From Maricaulis maris (GTDB taxonomy: Bacteria; Pseudomonadota; Alphaproteobacteria; Caulobacterales; Maricaulaceae): DNA of 64,000 bases. Of the stretch, positions 1 to 7,878 are shown one piece after another; within the stretch, counting starts at the first letter, position 1, and each line of letters opens with the position of its first letter. The notes beneath the pieces were generated by a model. That model was not told the origin of the DNA. It did not search any database and worked only from the letters and a program-made list of their open reading frames with translations. A program made the translations under genes and the position numbers. The stretch lies in the NCBI RefSeq assembly GCF_003634045.1, contig NZ_RBIM01000005.1, forward strand, positions 1 to 64,000, given 5' to 3'.

Positions 1-2
1 TG

Positions 3-299
3 CTCGGCTTTATCCGACATGCGCGTGATCTAGGTTTTACCGTCGAAGCCATTCGAGACCTGATCGATCTTCAGGAGAACCCTGGCACAGATTGTGCCAA
101 GGCGGACGAACTTGCGCGGCATCATCTAGTTGAAACGCAAAAACGCATCGAGCAGCTTCGTGTGCTCGAAAGCGAACTTATGCGCATGATCGACGGCTGC
201 GCCGGTGGCAAAGTCGGCTCTTGTGAAATCGTCACAAGCCTCTTCGATCACTCCAAATGCCTGTCGGATCACAAATCAAAGGCTCTCAAAGAGCAATAG
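3..299 (+). CDS. MerR-family metal regulator, C-terminal part (5' end outside window)
   Basis: The open frame has no start inside the window and ends at TAG 297-299, so about 98 C-terminal residues are visible. The HTH domain is mostly missing. What remains is the dimerisation helix (RIEQLRVLESELMRMI) and a metal-binding tail with Cys in PGTDCAKADE, in GCAGG, in GSCE and in HSKC. That Cys/His pattern resembles Zn/Cd/Pb-type MerR proteins (ZntR, CadR, PbrR) rather than CueR, whose tail is a simple C-x7-C. It converges on an extra lspA, an arrangement known from pbr-like metal operons. It is a candidate regulator for the MerR-type promoters at 1047 and 7256 (inference). Confidence 0.85.
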   Translation, partial: LGFIRHARDLGFTVEAIRDLIDLQENPGTDCAKADELARHHLVETQKRIEQLRVLESELMRMIDGCAGGKVGSCEIVTSLFDHSKCLSDHKSKALKEQ

Positions 300-312
300 T
301 TGACTATTGCTC
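291..312. terminator. Perfect palindrome spanning both convergent stop codons
   Basis: GAGCAATAGT (291-300) and ACTATTGCTC (303-312) are perfect 10-bp inverted repeats separated by TG. The palindrome contains the stop codons of the merR gene (297-299) and of lspA (304-306 on the other strand), so the two proteins end in mirror-image sequence. There is no T tract, so a role as a bidirectional terminator is an inference. Confidence 0.5.
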
Positions 313-837
313 GCCGTCTTCCAAATTCTGAGACCCATTCCTCCATGCGATCAGTAACAGAACTACGCCAATGAAGATAAGAATGTCGGCCAAATTGAAT
401 GTGGGCCAGCGGAGCGCCTGCCATCCAAAATCCAAATAATCTGTTACGGCTCCATCGCCAAGCCTATCGATCGCATTTGCCAACCCGCCCGCCGCAAACA
501 GAATGCCGGCGAAGTTGATGAGTTTGGAGCTTTGCCGTGCGGCCCAGCTCAATGCAAAAACAACCAAGACGATGGCGAAACTTGAAAGCAGATAGGGCGC
601 AATCCAATGCGAACTATCCAGGATTCCGAAGCTAACCCCCCGATTGCGGCCTAAGGTAAAGTTGAACCCAGGGAAGATCGGGATCGACGCGCCAACCTCG
701 GTGAGAATTTGTTCAACTTTGAATTTCACAAGAAGATCGGACGCGATCAGAATTGGCAACATTACCAGTTGGTCGCCGCGAATTTGGCTTAGGCTGGACG
801 CGGTGCGATCAAGAAATTTCGACTTAAAAATTGACAT
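304..837 (-). CDS. lspA: Signal peptidase II, metal-island paralogue (LspA/PbrC-like)
   Basis: The product is a 177-residue inner-membrane aspartyl protease that removes signal peptides from diacylglyceryl-modified prolipoproteins. It shows the family blocks NRGVSFG, NAIDRLGDGAVTDYLDF (first catalytic Asp) and FNLADILI (second catalytic Asp), with four hydrophobic segments. The usual early D-x-x-x-K motif appears as SDLLVKF. Most proteobacteria keep their housekeeping lspA elsewhere; copies beside MerR regulators and cation exporters are known from lead/zinc resistance loci (PbrC). A metal-linked paralogue is therefore inferred. Base composition here is lower in G+C than in the flanking core genes, as expected for acquired DNA. 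Confidence 0.88.
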   Translation of the reverse strand: MSIFKSKFLDRTASSLSQIRGDQLVMLPILIASDLLVKFKVEQILTEVGASIPIFPGFNFTLGRNRGVSFGILDSSHWIAPYLLSSFAIVLVVFALSWAARQSSKLINFAGILFAAGGLANAIDRLGDGAVTDYLDFGWQALRWPTFNLADILIFIGVVLLLIAWRNGSQNLEDGEQ

Positions 838-1046
838 GAAGACAGCAATCTTGGCGGGTTACACGGCGGTGGAAGTGTCATGCCGAATAGCCCGACATTT
901 CCACATTTGTCTTCAGCCAGCTAGTCACGCCATCAGGTCGAGAGACTAGATCGGCGCCCATCGGTCGTTTGCATCACTACCGAAAATGGCAGTCGATCAT
1001 CTGATCTGAGCCCTTCGGCTCGTTTGACAAGGCACAGACGATTAGG

Positions 1047-1077
1047 TTGAACCTCCAGCCGCTAGATGGATTAGACT
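1047..1077 (+). promoter_or_regulatory. MerR-type metal-responsive promoter upstream of czcCBA
   Basis: A -35 TTGAAC (1047-1052) and a -10 TAGACT (1072-1077) are separated by 19 bp, the over-long spacer typical of MerR-activated promoters. The spacer carries an imperfect dyad, CCTCCAG-CCG-CTAGATGG. Bases 1060-1083 match 7269-7292 at 20 of 24 positions without gaps, and that second site has the same promoter geometry. Established knowledge: CadR/PbrR/ZntR operators have this CTATAG-x-CTAGAG form. Which regulator binds is inferred. Confidence 0.65.
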
Positions 1078-1144
1078 GTTCCAATTGCTTGAGAGTTGAT
1101 CGACACGGCGCTTCTCTGTAGGAACTGTCGAACCGGAGGTGTTG

Positions 1145-1231
1145 GTGCTAAACTTGCTGCGCACATTGTTGGCTCTCCTGACTGTCCTATCCTTCTCGGG
1201 AGAGGTGGTGGAAGCCGCTGTGCCAGGGTAG
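1145..1231 (+). CDS. Possible 28-residue secreted or truncated peptide
   Basis: Downstream of the MerR-type promoter, GGAGG (1135-1139) precedes a GTG at 1145. The product is LNLLRTLLALLTVLSFSG-like followed by EVVEAAVPG, which is a signal peptide with almost nothing after it, ending at TAG 1229-1231. It may be a truncated periplasmic metal protein, a leader peptide or chance. It overlaps the 3' end of the opposite-strand ORF at 1187-1333. Confidence 0.3.
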   Translation: MLNLLRTLLALLTVLSFSGEVVEAAVPG

Positions 1232-1333
1232 GACCACCATCAGGGCCATGAGGACCGCGCCGAGGACGATTCCGGTGAGAGCAATCACCGTCATGCGCAG
1301 CACCCCGTCCATGCCTGTGGGGTTTGCCATCAT
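1187..1333 (-). CDS. Possible 48-residue single-pass membrane protein
   Basis: Starting at tandem ATG codons (1331-1333 and 1328-1330), the frame encodes MMANPTGMDGVLRM followed by one clean transmembrane segment (VIALTGIVLGAVLMALMVVLP) and a short HSGFHH tail. The frame is also open further upstream, but that part is Arg-rich and unlike a real N-terminus. The ribosome site is weak. The His-rich end after one membrane helix would suit a metal-island accessory protein, but the family is not recognised. Confidence 0.4.
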   Translation of the reverse strand: MMANPTGMDGVLRMTVIALTGIVLGAVLMALMVVLPWHSGFHHLSREG

Positions 1334-1507
1334 GCGATGCCGGCCAAAACGGGCGCGCCGCACCTGAGTGCGCCGGCCGGTCGGGTCTCCTATCGCCTTT
1401 CCCACGAATCCGGTACGGGCCGAGCGCAGGCGCCGCCATACCAGCCGCCGATTGCCTGACGAGAGCGTTCGAACCCTTCGTTCTCTTCAGACAACTGGAA
1501 AAACTGA

Positions 1508-2818
1508 ATGTATTCAGACAAATCTCCCCGGCCGAATTGGCCGGGTCGAGGGGTTGCAGGCATGGCTTGCAGCGCTCTCATCGCGTCCGCGGTGCTGGCA
1601 CAGCCGGTCTCGCAGAATGGTCCGCTTGAACTCTCCTCGGCCCTGCAACGCGCCGTACATTCCAACCCGCATATCGCTTCGTTGCGCGCTGAGGTGACCG
1701 CCCGACACGGCGACGCCCTTCAAGCTGGGCTGTGGGACAATCCCTCCTTCGAGGCAGAACTCGAAGGCTTTGGCGGTGATCGCGGCGGTATAGGAGATGG
1801 CGACCTCACCGTCGCCGTGCGCCAGACCATCCCGCTGGGCGGCGACCGTCGCCGCGCCCGTGAGGCGGCCGAGGCCTGGGCCGGTGTCGAGACAGCAAGG
1901 CTGAACGCCGAGATTGCCGGCCTTCTGGGCGAAGCGGCCACGGCATTCGTAGACGCCCGTGCCGCCCAGGAAACCGCCCGCGTCAGGGCGGAGCTCCAGG
2001 ATCTCGCGGAAGCTGCCGCTTCGGCCATACGCCAGCGCGTCGAGGCGGGGCGGTCCTCGCCGATCAATCTCGACCGGGCCGATATTCTGGCCGCCACGGC
2101 CGGCATCGAGGCGGCATCGGCGTTGACCGAGGCGCGGCGTGCAGGTCTTGCGCTGGCCGCGATGTGGGGCGGCGCGGCGGCGGGCGAGGTCGCGCCCCCG
2201 TCCGTGCTTGTGAACAACCCGGAACTGTCGGCACTGACGCCGGAGGCGATGATGCGGCGCAATCCGGATCTGGCGGTGGCCCAGCAGACATCCCGGGCAC
2301 GAAGCGAAGAGATTGCCAGGGAACGGGCCGAAGCCATCCCGGATATCACGGTCGGTGCCGGGATTAGGCGCTATGGCAGCGATAGCGAGACGGCGTATCT
2401 CGCCATGGTCGAAATGCCGATCCCGGTGATCGACCGGAATCAGGGCGCGATCGCCGCAGCCGCGGCGCGCGAGACCGGGGCCCGACTGGACGAGGAGGCT
2501 CTGCGGCGGCAATTGCTGGCGCGACATGCAGCCGCCTACCGTCGGTGGAGCGACGCGCAGCAGCGTTATGCAGCATTGAGCGGACACGTGCTGCCTGCCG
2601 CTGAGAACGCCTTCTCCCGTACCAGTCTCGCCTATCGCGAGGGCGCGCTGCAGCTTCTCGATCTGCTGGACGTCCAGCGCACTTACTTCGACACACGCAT
2701 CCAGGCGATTGAGGCCCGGGCAGAACTCGCTCGCTCGGCCATCGAACTTGACGTGCTCTTCGGAGCACCTCGCCTGAAACAGCTCGCCGGCGTTGCCGGC
2801 GCGGAGGCAAACCCATGA
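1508..2818 (+). CDS. czcC: CzcC-type outer-membrane factor of an RND metal efflux pump
   Basis: The product has 436 residues, as expected for TolC-family CzcC proteins: an outer-membrane beta-barrel with a periplasmic alpha-helical tunnel that completes a CBA efflux complex. It has a signal peptide (MACSALIASAVLAQ after a basic N-region) and the CzcC landmark ALQAGLWDNPSFEAELEGFGG near residues 70-90. Two long coiled-coil repeats are rich in Ala, Arg and Glu. Its stop overlaps the czcB start by 4 bp, so the genes are translationally coupled. An alternative start is ATG 1562. It lies about 430 bp behind the MerR-type promoter at 1047. Confidence 0.88.
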   Translation: MYSDKSPRPNWPGRGVAGMACSALIASAVLAQPVSQNGPLELSSALQRAVHSNPHIASLRAEVTARHGDALQAGLWDNPSFEAELEGFGGDRGGIGDGDLTVAVRQTIPLGGDRRRAREAAEAWAGVETARLNAEIAGLLGEAATAFVDARAAQETARVRAELQDLAEAAASAIRQRVEAGRSSPINLDRADILAATAGIEAASALTEARRAGLALAAMWGGAAAGEVAPPSVLVNNPELSALTPEAMMRRNPDLAVAQQTSRARSEEIARERAEAIPDITVGAGIRRYGSDSETAYLAMVEMPIPVIDRNQGAIAAAAARETGARLDEEALRRQLLARHAAAYRRWSDAQQRYAALSGHVLPAAENAFSRTSLAYREGALQLLDLLDVQRTYFDTRIQAIEARAELARSAIELDVLFGAPRLKQLAGVAGAEANP

Positions 2819-4047
2819 CAATGACCAGAACACTGCTCGCCGGCACGGCGGCATTTTCCCTCCTGGCTGCTTGTTCGGGCCCGCCCGCTCAAGTGTCCGC
2901 GCACGAGGCTCCAGTAGGCGCAGATGCCCATGACAACGCGACTGACACCGGGCATGCAGAGGACAATCACGCCGATGAAGTCGGAATCATAGAGCTGTCC
3001 GACGACGATATCGCCGCGCTCGGCATTACGGTTGACGCGGTCGATTCTGGCCCCGTGGATGGCGAGGTGGAATTGCCCGCCGAGGTCAGGTTTGACCAAA
3101 CGCGTCTGGCCCATGTCTCGCCGCGGGTATCCGGTATCGTTCATGCCGTCCATGTCACCGAGGGTGACGCGGTCGAAACCGGCCAGCTCCTCGCCGTGCT
3201 CGACAGTCGCGCCCTGGCGGACGCCAAGGCCGGATCCCTGTCCGCCCTGGCCCGCCTCGACCTCAACCAATCGCGGTTCGAGCGCGAGAGGCGGCTGTGG
3301 GAGCAGCAGATTTCGGCGGAACAGGATTTCCTCGACGCCCGCCAGGCGTTGGAGGAATCGCGCATCGAGGTGCGCAGCGCCCGCCAGCAATTGGAGGCGC
3401 TGGGCGTTGACGAGGCGGCGCGCGCCACCCTTGCCTCGGGAACCGATCAGCCCCTGACACGCTACGCGCTCGCGGCACCGATCTCCGGAATCGTCATCGA
3501 GCGCCACGCCGTGCTGGGCGAGGTGATCGAGGAAGGCGCGCAGCCGCCGGCCTTTATCATTGCCGATACGTCCACGGTCTGGGTCGATGCGGCCATCTAC
3601 GGTGCCGATCTCGACCAGCTGCGGGCCGGAAGTCCCGTCCGGATCGATCCGGGCGACGGCGGCCCCGAAATCGTCAGCGAGATCGCCTTCGTCAGCCCCC
3701 AGCTCGGCGAAAGCACTCGCACGGGCCGGGCACGGATCGTGCTCGACAATGCCGGCGAGCGCTTGCGTCCGGGCATGTTCGTCACGGTTCACGCCGAGGC
3801 GCTCGCCGCCCGAGCCAGCACCCGTGTGCCGGCCAGTGCGCTGCAGACGATCGACGGCGCCGATGCGGTCTTCGTACGTACCGATCACGGTTTCGAAGTT
3901 CGTCCGGTCCGCATCGGACGGCGCTCTGACCGCTTTGCGGAAATCCTCGCAGGGGTCGAGCCGGGCGAACGTATCGCAACCGCCGGCGCCTTCGCTCTGA
4001 AATCGGAACTGCAAAAAGGGGAGTTCGAAGATGGACACGCCCACTGA
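2815..4047 (+). CDS. czcB: CzcB-type periplasmic adaptor (membrane-fusion lipoprotein)
   Basis: The 410-residue product begins with a lipoprotein signal peptide and lipobox LLAAC (Cys about 20), so it should be anchored in the inner membrane facing the periplasm. A His/Asp/Glu-rich stretch follows (about residues 30-60, with H, D and E in GHAEDNHADE) that could bind divalent metal. After it come the HlyD-type barrel-sandwich (LPAEVRFDQTRLAHVSPRVSGIV), an alpha-helical hairpin and beta-barrel domains. The adaptor links CzcA to CzcC. It overlaps czcC by 4 bp and czcA by 17 bp, so the three are one operon. Confidence 0.9.
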   Translation: MTMTRTLLAGTAAFSLLAACSGPPAQVSAHEAPVGADAHDNATDTGHAEDNHADEVGIIELSDDDIAALGITVDAVDSGPVDGEVELPAEVRFDQTRLAHVSPRVSGIVHAVHVTEGDAVETGQLLAVLDSRALADAKAGSLSALARLDLNQSRFERERRLWEQQISAEQDFLDARQALEESRIEVRSARQQLEALGVDEAARATLASGTDQPLTRYALAAPISGIVIERHAVLGEVIEEGAQPPAFIIADTSTVWVDAAIYGADLDQLRAGSPVRIDPGDGGPEIVSEIAFVSPQLGESTRTGRARIVLDNAGERLRPGMFVTVHAEALAARASTRVPASALQTIDGADAVFVRTDHGFEVRPVRIGRRSDRFAEILAGVEPGERIATAGAFALKSELQKGEFEDGHAH

Positions 4048-7000
4048 CAACACCTCCCCGGAATACCAAGGGGCGGCCACGCGGCTCCTGCATCGCCTCG
4101 CCGGCGGACGCCTCCTGGCGGTGCTCGGCTTCATCGCGGTCATCGTAGCGGGCGGCGTCACCTTCCGGACCATGCCGGTTGACGCTTTCCCCGACGTCAC
4201 GCCCGCCCTGGTGCAGGTCTTCACCGAAACCGAAGGCCTCGCCCCCGAAGAGGTGGAGCGCTACGTCACCTTCCCGGTCGAGACGGCCATGAACGGGCTG
4301 CCGCGGCTGACGGAGGTCCGCTCCACCTCGAATTTTGGCCTGTCGGTGGTGAATATCTATTTCGAGGACGGGACCGATATTTACTGGGCCCGCCAGCTTG
4401 TCGGCGAACGTCTCCGGCTGGCACGCGAGGACATACCGAACGGCTTCGGCGAGCCGGCCATGGGGCCGATCACCACCGGGCTCGGACAGATCCTCTTCTA
4501 TTTCCTCGACAGCACCGATGGCGCCCTGAACGGTGTCGAACTGCGCACCATCCAAGACTGGCTGGTGAAGTTCGACCTGCAAACCGTACGCGGCGTGACG
4601 GAGGTTCTCTCGCTGGGCGGGTTCGAACGGCAATACCAGATCGAGGTGCGGCCGGACGCGCTCCTGCGCTACGACCTCACCGTTGCGGACGTGGTGGCGG
4701 CCGTCGGGGCCAATAATGCCAATGCCGGGGCGCAGTTCCTGGTCGAGAATTCCGAACAATATACGGTACGGGCGGTCGGCCTGGCCGAAGGCGAGCACGA
4801 TTTGGGCGATATCGTCGTCAAGGTCGTCGATGGCGTGCCGGTGCGCGTTCGGGATATCGCCGGGATCGGGATCGGCGGCGCACCCCGCCAAGGCCTGGCT
4901 ACGATGAACGGCCAGGGCGAGATTGTCGCCGGGCTGGTGCTCAAGCTGATCGGGGCCAATACCAATGAAGTGATCGGCCGCGTTCACGACCGGCTGGACC
5001 GCATCAACGAAACCCTGCCCGAAGGTGTCGAGGCCGTGCCCTATTACGACCAGTCCGAACTGGTCGGTGCCGCCGTCTCGACCATGACGACGGCACTCTG
5101 GCAGGGGGCCCTGCTGGTTGCCGTCATCCTGTTCGCCTTCCTGCGCGGCTGGCGGCCGAGCCTGATTGTGGTGGCGTCCATCCCCTTCTCGGTCGGCTTT
5201 GCCCTGATCGCGATGCGTCTCTTCAACGTTTCGGCGAATCTGATGTCGCTGGGCGGGATCGCGACCGCTATCGGCATGATGGTCGACGGGGCGGTGGTCA
5301 TGGTGGAGAACGCTAATCGCCGCCTGCGTGAGGCCGAAGCTGAGGCAAACCGGCGCAATGTGGTGGCACAAGCCTGCGCCGAGGTGCTGCAGCCGCTGGT
5401 TTTTGCCATCCTCATCGTCGTGGTCGTCTTCCTGCCGATTCTCACGCTCGATGGCGTCGAGGGGAAAACGTTCCGGCCGCTTGCATTTGCCGTTGTCTTT
5501 GCCATGGCGGGTTCGCTGGTCTTCGCCGTCCTTCTGGCGCCGGCCGCGGCCTTTCTCGGTCTGCGGCCAAGGTCGGCCCGTGCGCAAGGCGGCGGACTCT
5601 ATGCCCGCTGGTTTGGTCCGGCGGTCGGCTTCTTCGTGGCGCGGCGCTGGGCGGCCGTCCTGCTCGCCGGCGTCATGCTGGCGGCGGGCGCGCTGATCTT
5701 TCCGCGCCTCGGCTCGGAATTCACCCCGCGCATGAACGAGGGCGACCTGCTTATCCGCTTGACGATGGCCCCTTCTATCAGCCTGCCGGAGGCCCGCAAT
5801 ACGGTCACCCGGTTCGAGCAGACCCTGCTCGACGATTTTCCGGAGGTCGAGCGCGTGGTGACACGGGTCGGCCGCGGCGAAGTCGGCGCTCATGCCGATC
5901 CGGTCAACAGCGGCGAAGCCTTCGTTGCCTTGAGGCCGAGATCGGAATGGACGACGGCGCGCACGCAGGCGGACCTCCTGGCTCGCATGAGCGAGCGCTT
6001 CGAGGACTTCCCCGGAGCACGGTTCAACATCACCCAGCCGATCGCGGCCGCGACGGACGAACTGCTCACCGGCACCAAGGCGGACCTCGCGATCAAACTG
6101 TTCGGCGAGGACATGGCGGTGCTGGAACGGGAAGCGGCGGAGATCGCCCGCGTGATCCGCGGCATCGACGGGTCGGCGGACGTCCAGACCGACCAGGTGA
6201 CCGGAGCGCCGCAATTGCGCATCACGGTCGATCGCGACGCGATGAGCCGCTTCGGGCTCAACGTCGAGGACGTTCTGTCGGTCGTGCGCAGTGCAGTCGG
6301 TGGTGAAACCGCCGGGCAGGTCTTCGAGGGCATTCGGCGGTTCGATATCGTCGTGCGCTATCCCGAGGCCGATCGCGCCAATGCGGAGCGCATCGGCCGT
6401 ATCGTCCTGAACGGGCCGGGCGGCGAACTGATCCCGCTGAGCCAGGTGGCGAACGTGGAACGGATCGAGGGGCCGCGCCAGGTGACCCGCGAGAACGGGC
6501 GGCGCTTCATCACCATCCAGACCAATGTCCGCGGCCGCGACATCGGCTCCTTCGTGACCGAAGGGCAGCAAGCCGTTGCCGCTGGAGTTGACCTGCCATC
6601 CGGCTACTACGTCGAATGGGGCGGTCAGTTCGAACTGCAGCAGCAGGCCAATGCCCGCTTCGCCGTGGTCATCCCGGTCACGCTGGGCATCGTGATGCTA
6701 CTGCTCCTGTTCAGCTTCGGCCGCCTGAAAAGCGCCCTGCTGATCGTGGCCAACATCCCGCTCGCCCTGGTCGGCGGCATCGCAGCGCTCTGGCTGACCG
6801 GCCAGAACCTGTCTGTGCCGGCCTCGGTCGGCTTCATTGCCCTGTTCGGCATCGCCCTGGGCAATGGCATGGTGCTGGTCTCCTTCCTCGACCGCTTTGC
6901 GCGGACGCGGCGGGATGTCGACGCCTTCAGCGTCGAGGCCGCCGTGATGCGGGCCCAACCGGTGCTGATGACTGCCACGACGACCGGGCTCGGCCTGATG

Positions 7001-7168
7001 CCGCTCCTGTTTGCCAGCGGGATCGGTTCGGAGGTGCAGCGTCCCCTGGCGGCGGTGGTCATCGGCGGACTGGTGACGTCGACCGTCCTGACGCTGCTGG
7101 TCCTGCCGGCCGTCTACAAATGGTTTGCGCCGCGGCCGGTGCTGCCGGAACAGGAGGAGCAGACCTAG
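4031..7168 (+). CDS. czcA: CzcA-type heavy-metal RND proton antiporter
   Basis: The product has 1045 residues, full length for an HME-RND pump with 12 membrane helices and two large periplasmic loops. The fourth helix reads AIGMMVDGAVVMVEN. The Asp (about residue 418) and Glu (about 425) of the proton relay are present, but the first Asp of the classic CzcA motif is Ala. The three copper-binding Met residues of CusA are absent, which argues for divalent rather than Cu+/Ag+ transport. Within divalent cations the substrate (Zn, Cd, Co or Ni) cannot be told. It is the last gene of the czcCBA operon; GGGGAG lies just upstream of the ATG inside czcB. Confidence 0.9.
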   Translation: MDTPTDNTSPEYQGAATRLLHRLAGGRLLAVLGFIAVIVAGGVTFRTMPVDAFPDVTPALVQVFTETEGLAPEEVERYVTFPVETAMNGLPRLTEVRSTSNFGLSVVNIYFEDGTDIYWARQLVGERLRLAREDIPNGFGEPAMGPITTGLGQILFYFLDSTDGALNGVELRTIQDWLVKFDLQTVRGVTEVLSLGGFERQYQIEVRPDALLRYDLTVADVVAAVGANNANAGAQFLVENSEQYTVRAVGLAEGEHDLGDIVVKVVDGVPVRVRDIAGIGIGGAPRQGLATMNGQGEIVAGLVLKLIGANTNEVIGRVHDRLDRINETLPEGVEAVPYYDQSELVGAAVSTMTTALWQGALLVAVILFAFLRGWRPSLIVVASIPFSVGFALIAMRLFNVSANLMSLGGIATAIGMMVDGAVVMVENANRRLREAEAEANRRNVVAQACAEVLQPLVFAILIVVVVFLPILTLDGVEGKTFRPLAFAVVFAMAGSLVFAVLLAPAAAFLGLRPRSARAQGGGLYARWFGPAVGFFVARRWAAVLLAGVMLAAGALIFPRLGSEFTPRMNEGDLLIRLTMAPSISLPEARNTVTRFEQTLLDDFPEVERVVTRVGRGEVGAHADPVNSGEAFVALRPRSEWTTARTQADLLARMSERFEDFPGARFNITQPIAAATDELLTGTKADLAIKLFGEDMAVLEREAAEIARVIRGIDGSADVQTDQVTGAPQLRITVDRDAMSRFGLNVEDVLSVVRSAVGGETAGQVFEGIRRFDIVVRYPEADRANAERIGRIVLNGPGGELIPLSQVANVERIEGPRQVTRENGRRFITIQTNVRGRDIGSFVTEGQQAVAAGVDLPSGYYVEWGGQFELQQQANARFAVVIPVTLGIVMLLLLFSFGRLKSALLIVANIPLALVGGIAALWLTGQNLSVPASVGFIALFGIALGNGMVLVSFLDRFARTRRDVDAFSVEAAVMRAQPVLMTATTTGLGLMPLLFASGIGSEVQRPLAAVVIGGLVTSTVLTLLVLPAVYKWFAPRPVLPEQEEQT

Positions 7169-7255
7169 CTTGGACTCGCGTTCGGGCCCTCGGATCGCCG
7201 CCCCGGTCCGGGGGCTCACTACCAGTTCCAATCCCACCCCGCGCCGACGCCGGTG

Positions 7256-7286
7256 TTGGCCCTGTAGTCGCTAGAGGAATTAGGTT
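7256..7286 (+). promoter_or_regulatory. Second MerR-type metal-responsive promoter
   Basis: A -35 TTGGCC (7256-7261) and a -10 TAGGTT (7281-7286) have exactly 19 bp between them. The spacer carries the near-perfect dyad CCTGTAG-TCG-CTAGAGG (6 of 7 arm positions paired). It matches the promoter upstream of czcC at 20 of 24 bases and is very close in form to known PbrR/CadR operators. A good ribosome site and start codon follow within 30 bp. Confidence 0.7.
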
Positions 7287-7314
7287 GTTCCAGATTTCGC
7301 CAAGGAGTAGCCCG

Positions 7315-7401
7315 ATGCCACCGGACCATGACGAGCTTGGAGCCGAAATGCAGTCCGGCGAGAGTCGGGCGTTTGCTGCCAATCGGGAAAAGGCCTGCTG
7401 A
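7315..7401 (+). pseudogene. Probable 5' remnant of a CDF (CzcD-like) cation exporter
   Basis: AAGGAG (7302-7307) sits 7 nt before an ATG that opens a 28-codon frame beginning MPPDHDELG and containing SRAFA, then TGA. About 28 codons after the RAFA block, another frame reads VLVADAFHSFTEK (about 7443-7480). This resembles the ADA-x-H-x-x-x-D/E segment of the second membrane helix in cation diffusion facilitators, at about the right distance. The rest of such a gene is absent. The reading as a truncated, frameshifted CDF gene is inference; a leader peptide is the alternative. Confidence 0.35.
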
Positions 7402-7878
7402 CCGTGGCCCGAAGCCTGGGCAGCCTCTAGCCAGCTGTCCGCGTCCTGGTCGCCGATGCGTTTCACAGTTTTACCGAGAAGCTGCGCGGGGCGTCACAAT
7501 CTGTCGGTCAAGGAGGACGACGATGTTCAACGAAACTCTGCGCGAGAGTGACGACGGCCAAGGCGGCACCTGCGAGAGACGGCGCTCGCAGGTCAATCTG
7601 CAATGTGTGCACGTATTGTTGCCCCGGCGGCTCAATTCTGCGAGCCGCCGCCGCAGCGTGCTGGTTGATGCCACTATATTCGACGGTAGCGATGAGTCCA
7701 AAGAGGTTACGAGCAACGTTGAGATTAAGCTTGAACGATGCATCTACCTCCCTCACCGTGCCCTCGTGGAACCTGTTGGTGAATTGAATGAGTTCAATTG
7801 TTCCGCTGTTGCTTCACAGGTGCCGAAATTCTCTGTCTCGGCATCATGCTCCCTGTTCGATTTGGCCGAAGTGTGATC

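Larger units (their letters stand above)
838..1507. other. Intergenic region upstream of the czc operon
   Basis: This 670-bp stretch holds no long gene. It contains a MerR-type promoter (1047-1077) pointing toward the czc genes, a short hydrophobic ORF on the plus strand (1145-1231) and a possible small membrane protein on the minus strand (1187-1333). Nothing recognisable was seen between 838 and 1040. Confidence 0.6.
7169..7878. other. Decayed or non-coding stretch between metal operons
   Basis: This 710-bp region contains a MerR-type promoter (7256-7286) and the remnant ORF at 7315. Between about 7500 and 7870 both strands carry ORFs of similar quality. One is on the plus strand from ATG 7523, with an AAGGAGG-like ribosome site. 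The other is on the minus strand ending at 7508, with gene-like composition (VREVDASFKLNLNVARNLF). Neither could be assigned to a family, so no CDS is called. Confidence 0.5.

Noticed and set aside
3782-6571. 929-codon minus-strand ORF opposite czcA
   Set aside because: High-G+C mirror frame rich in His, Arg and Asp; the plus strand encodes a complete RND pump with all motifs.
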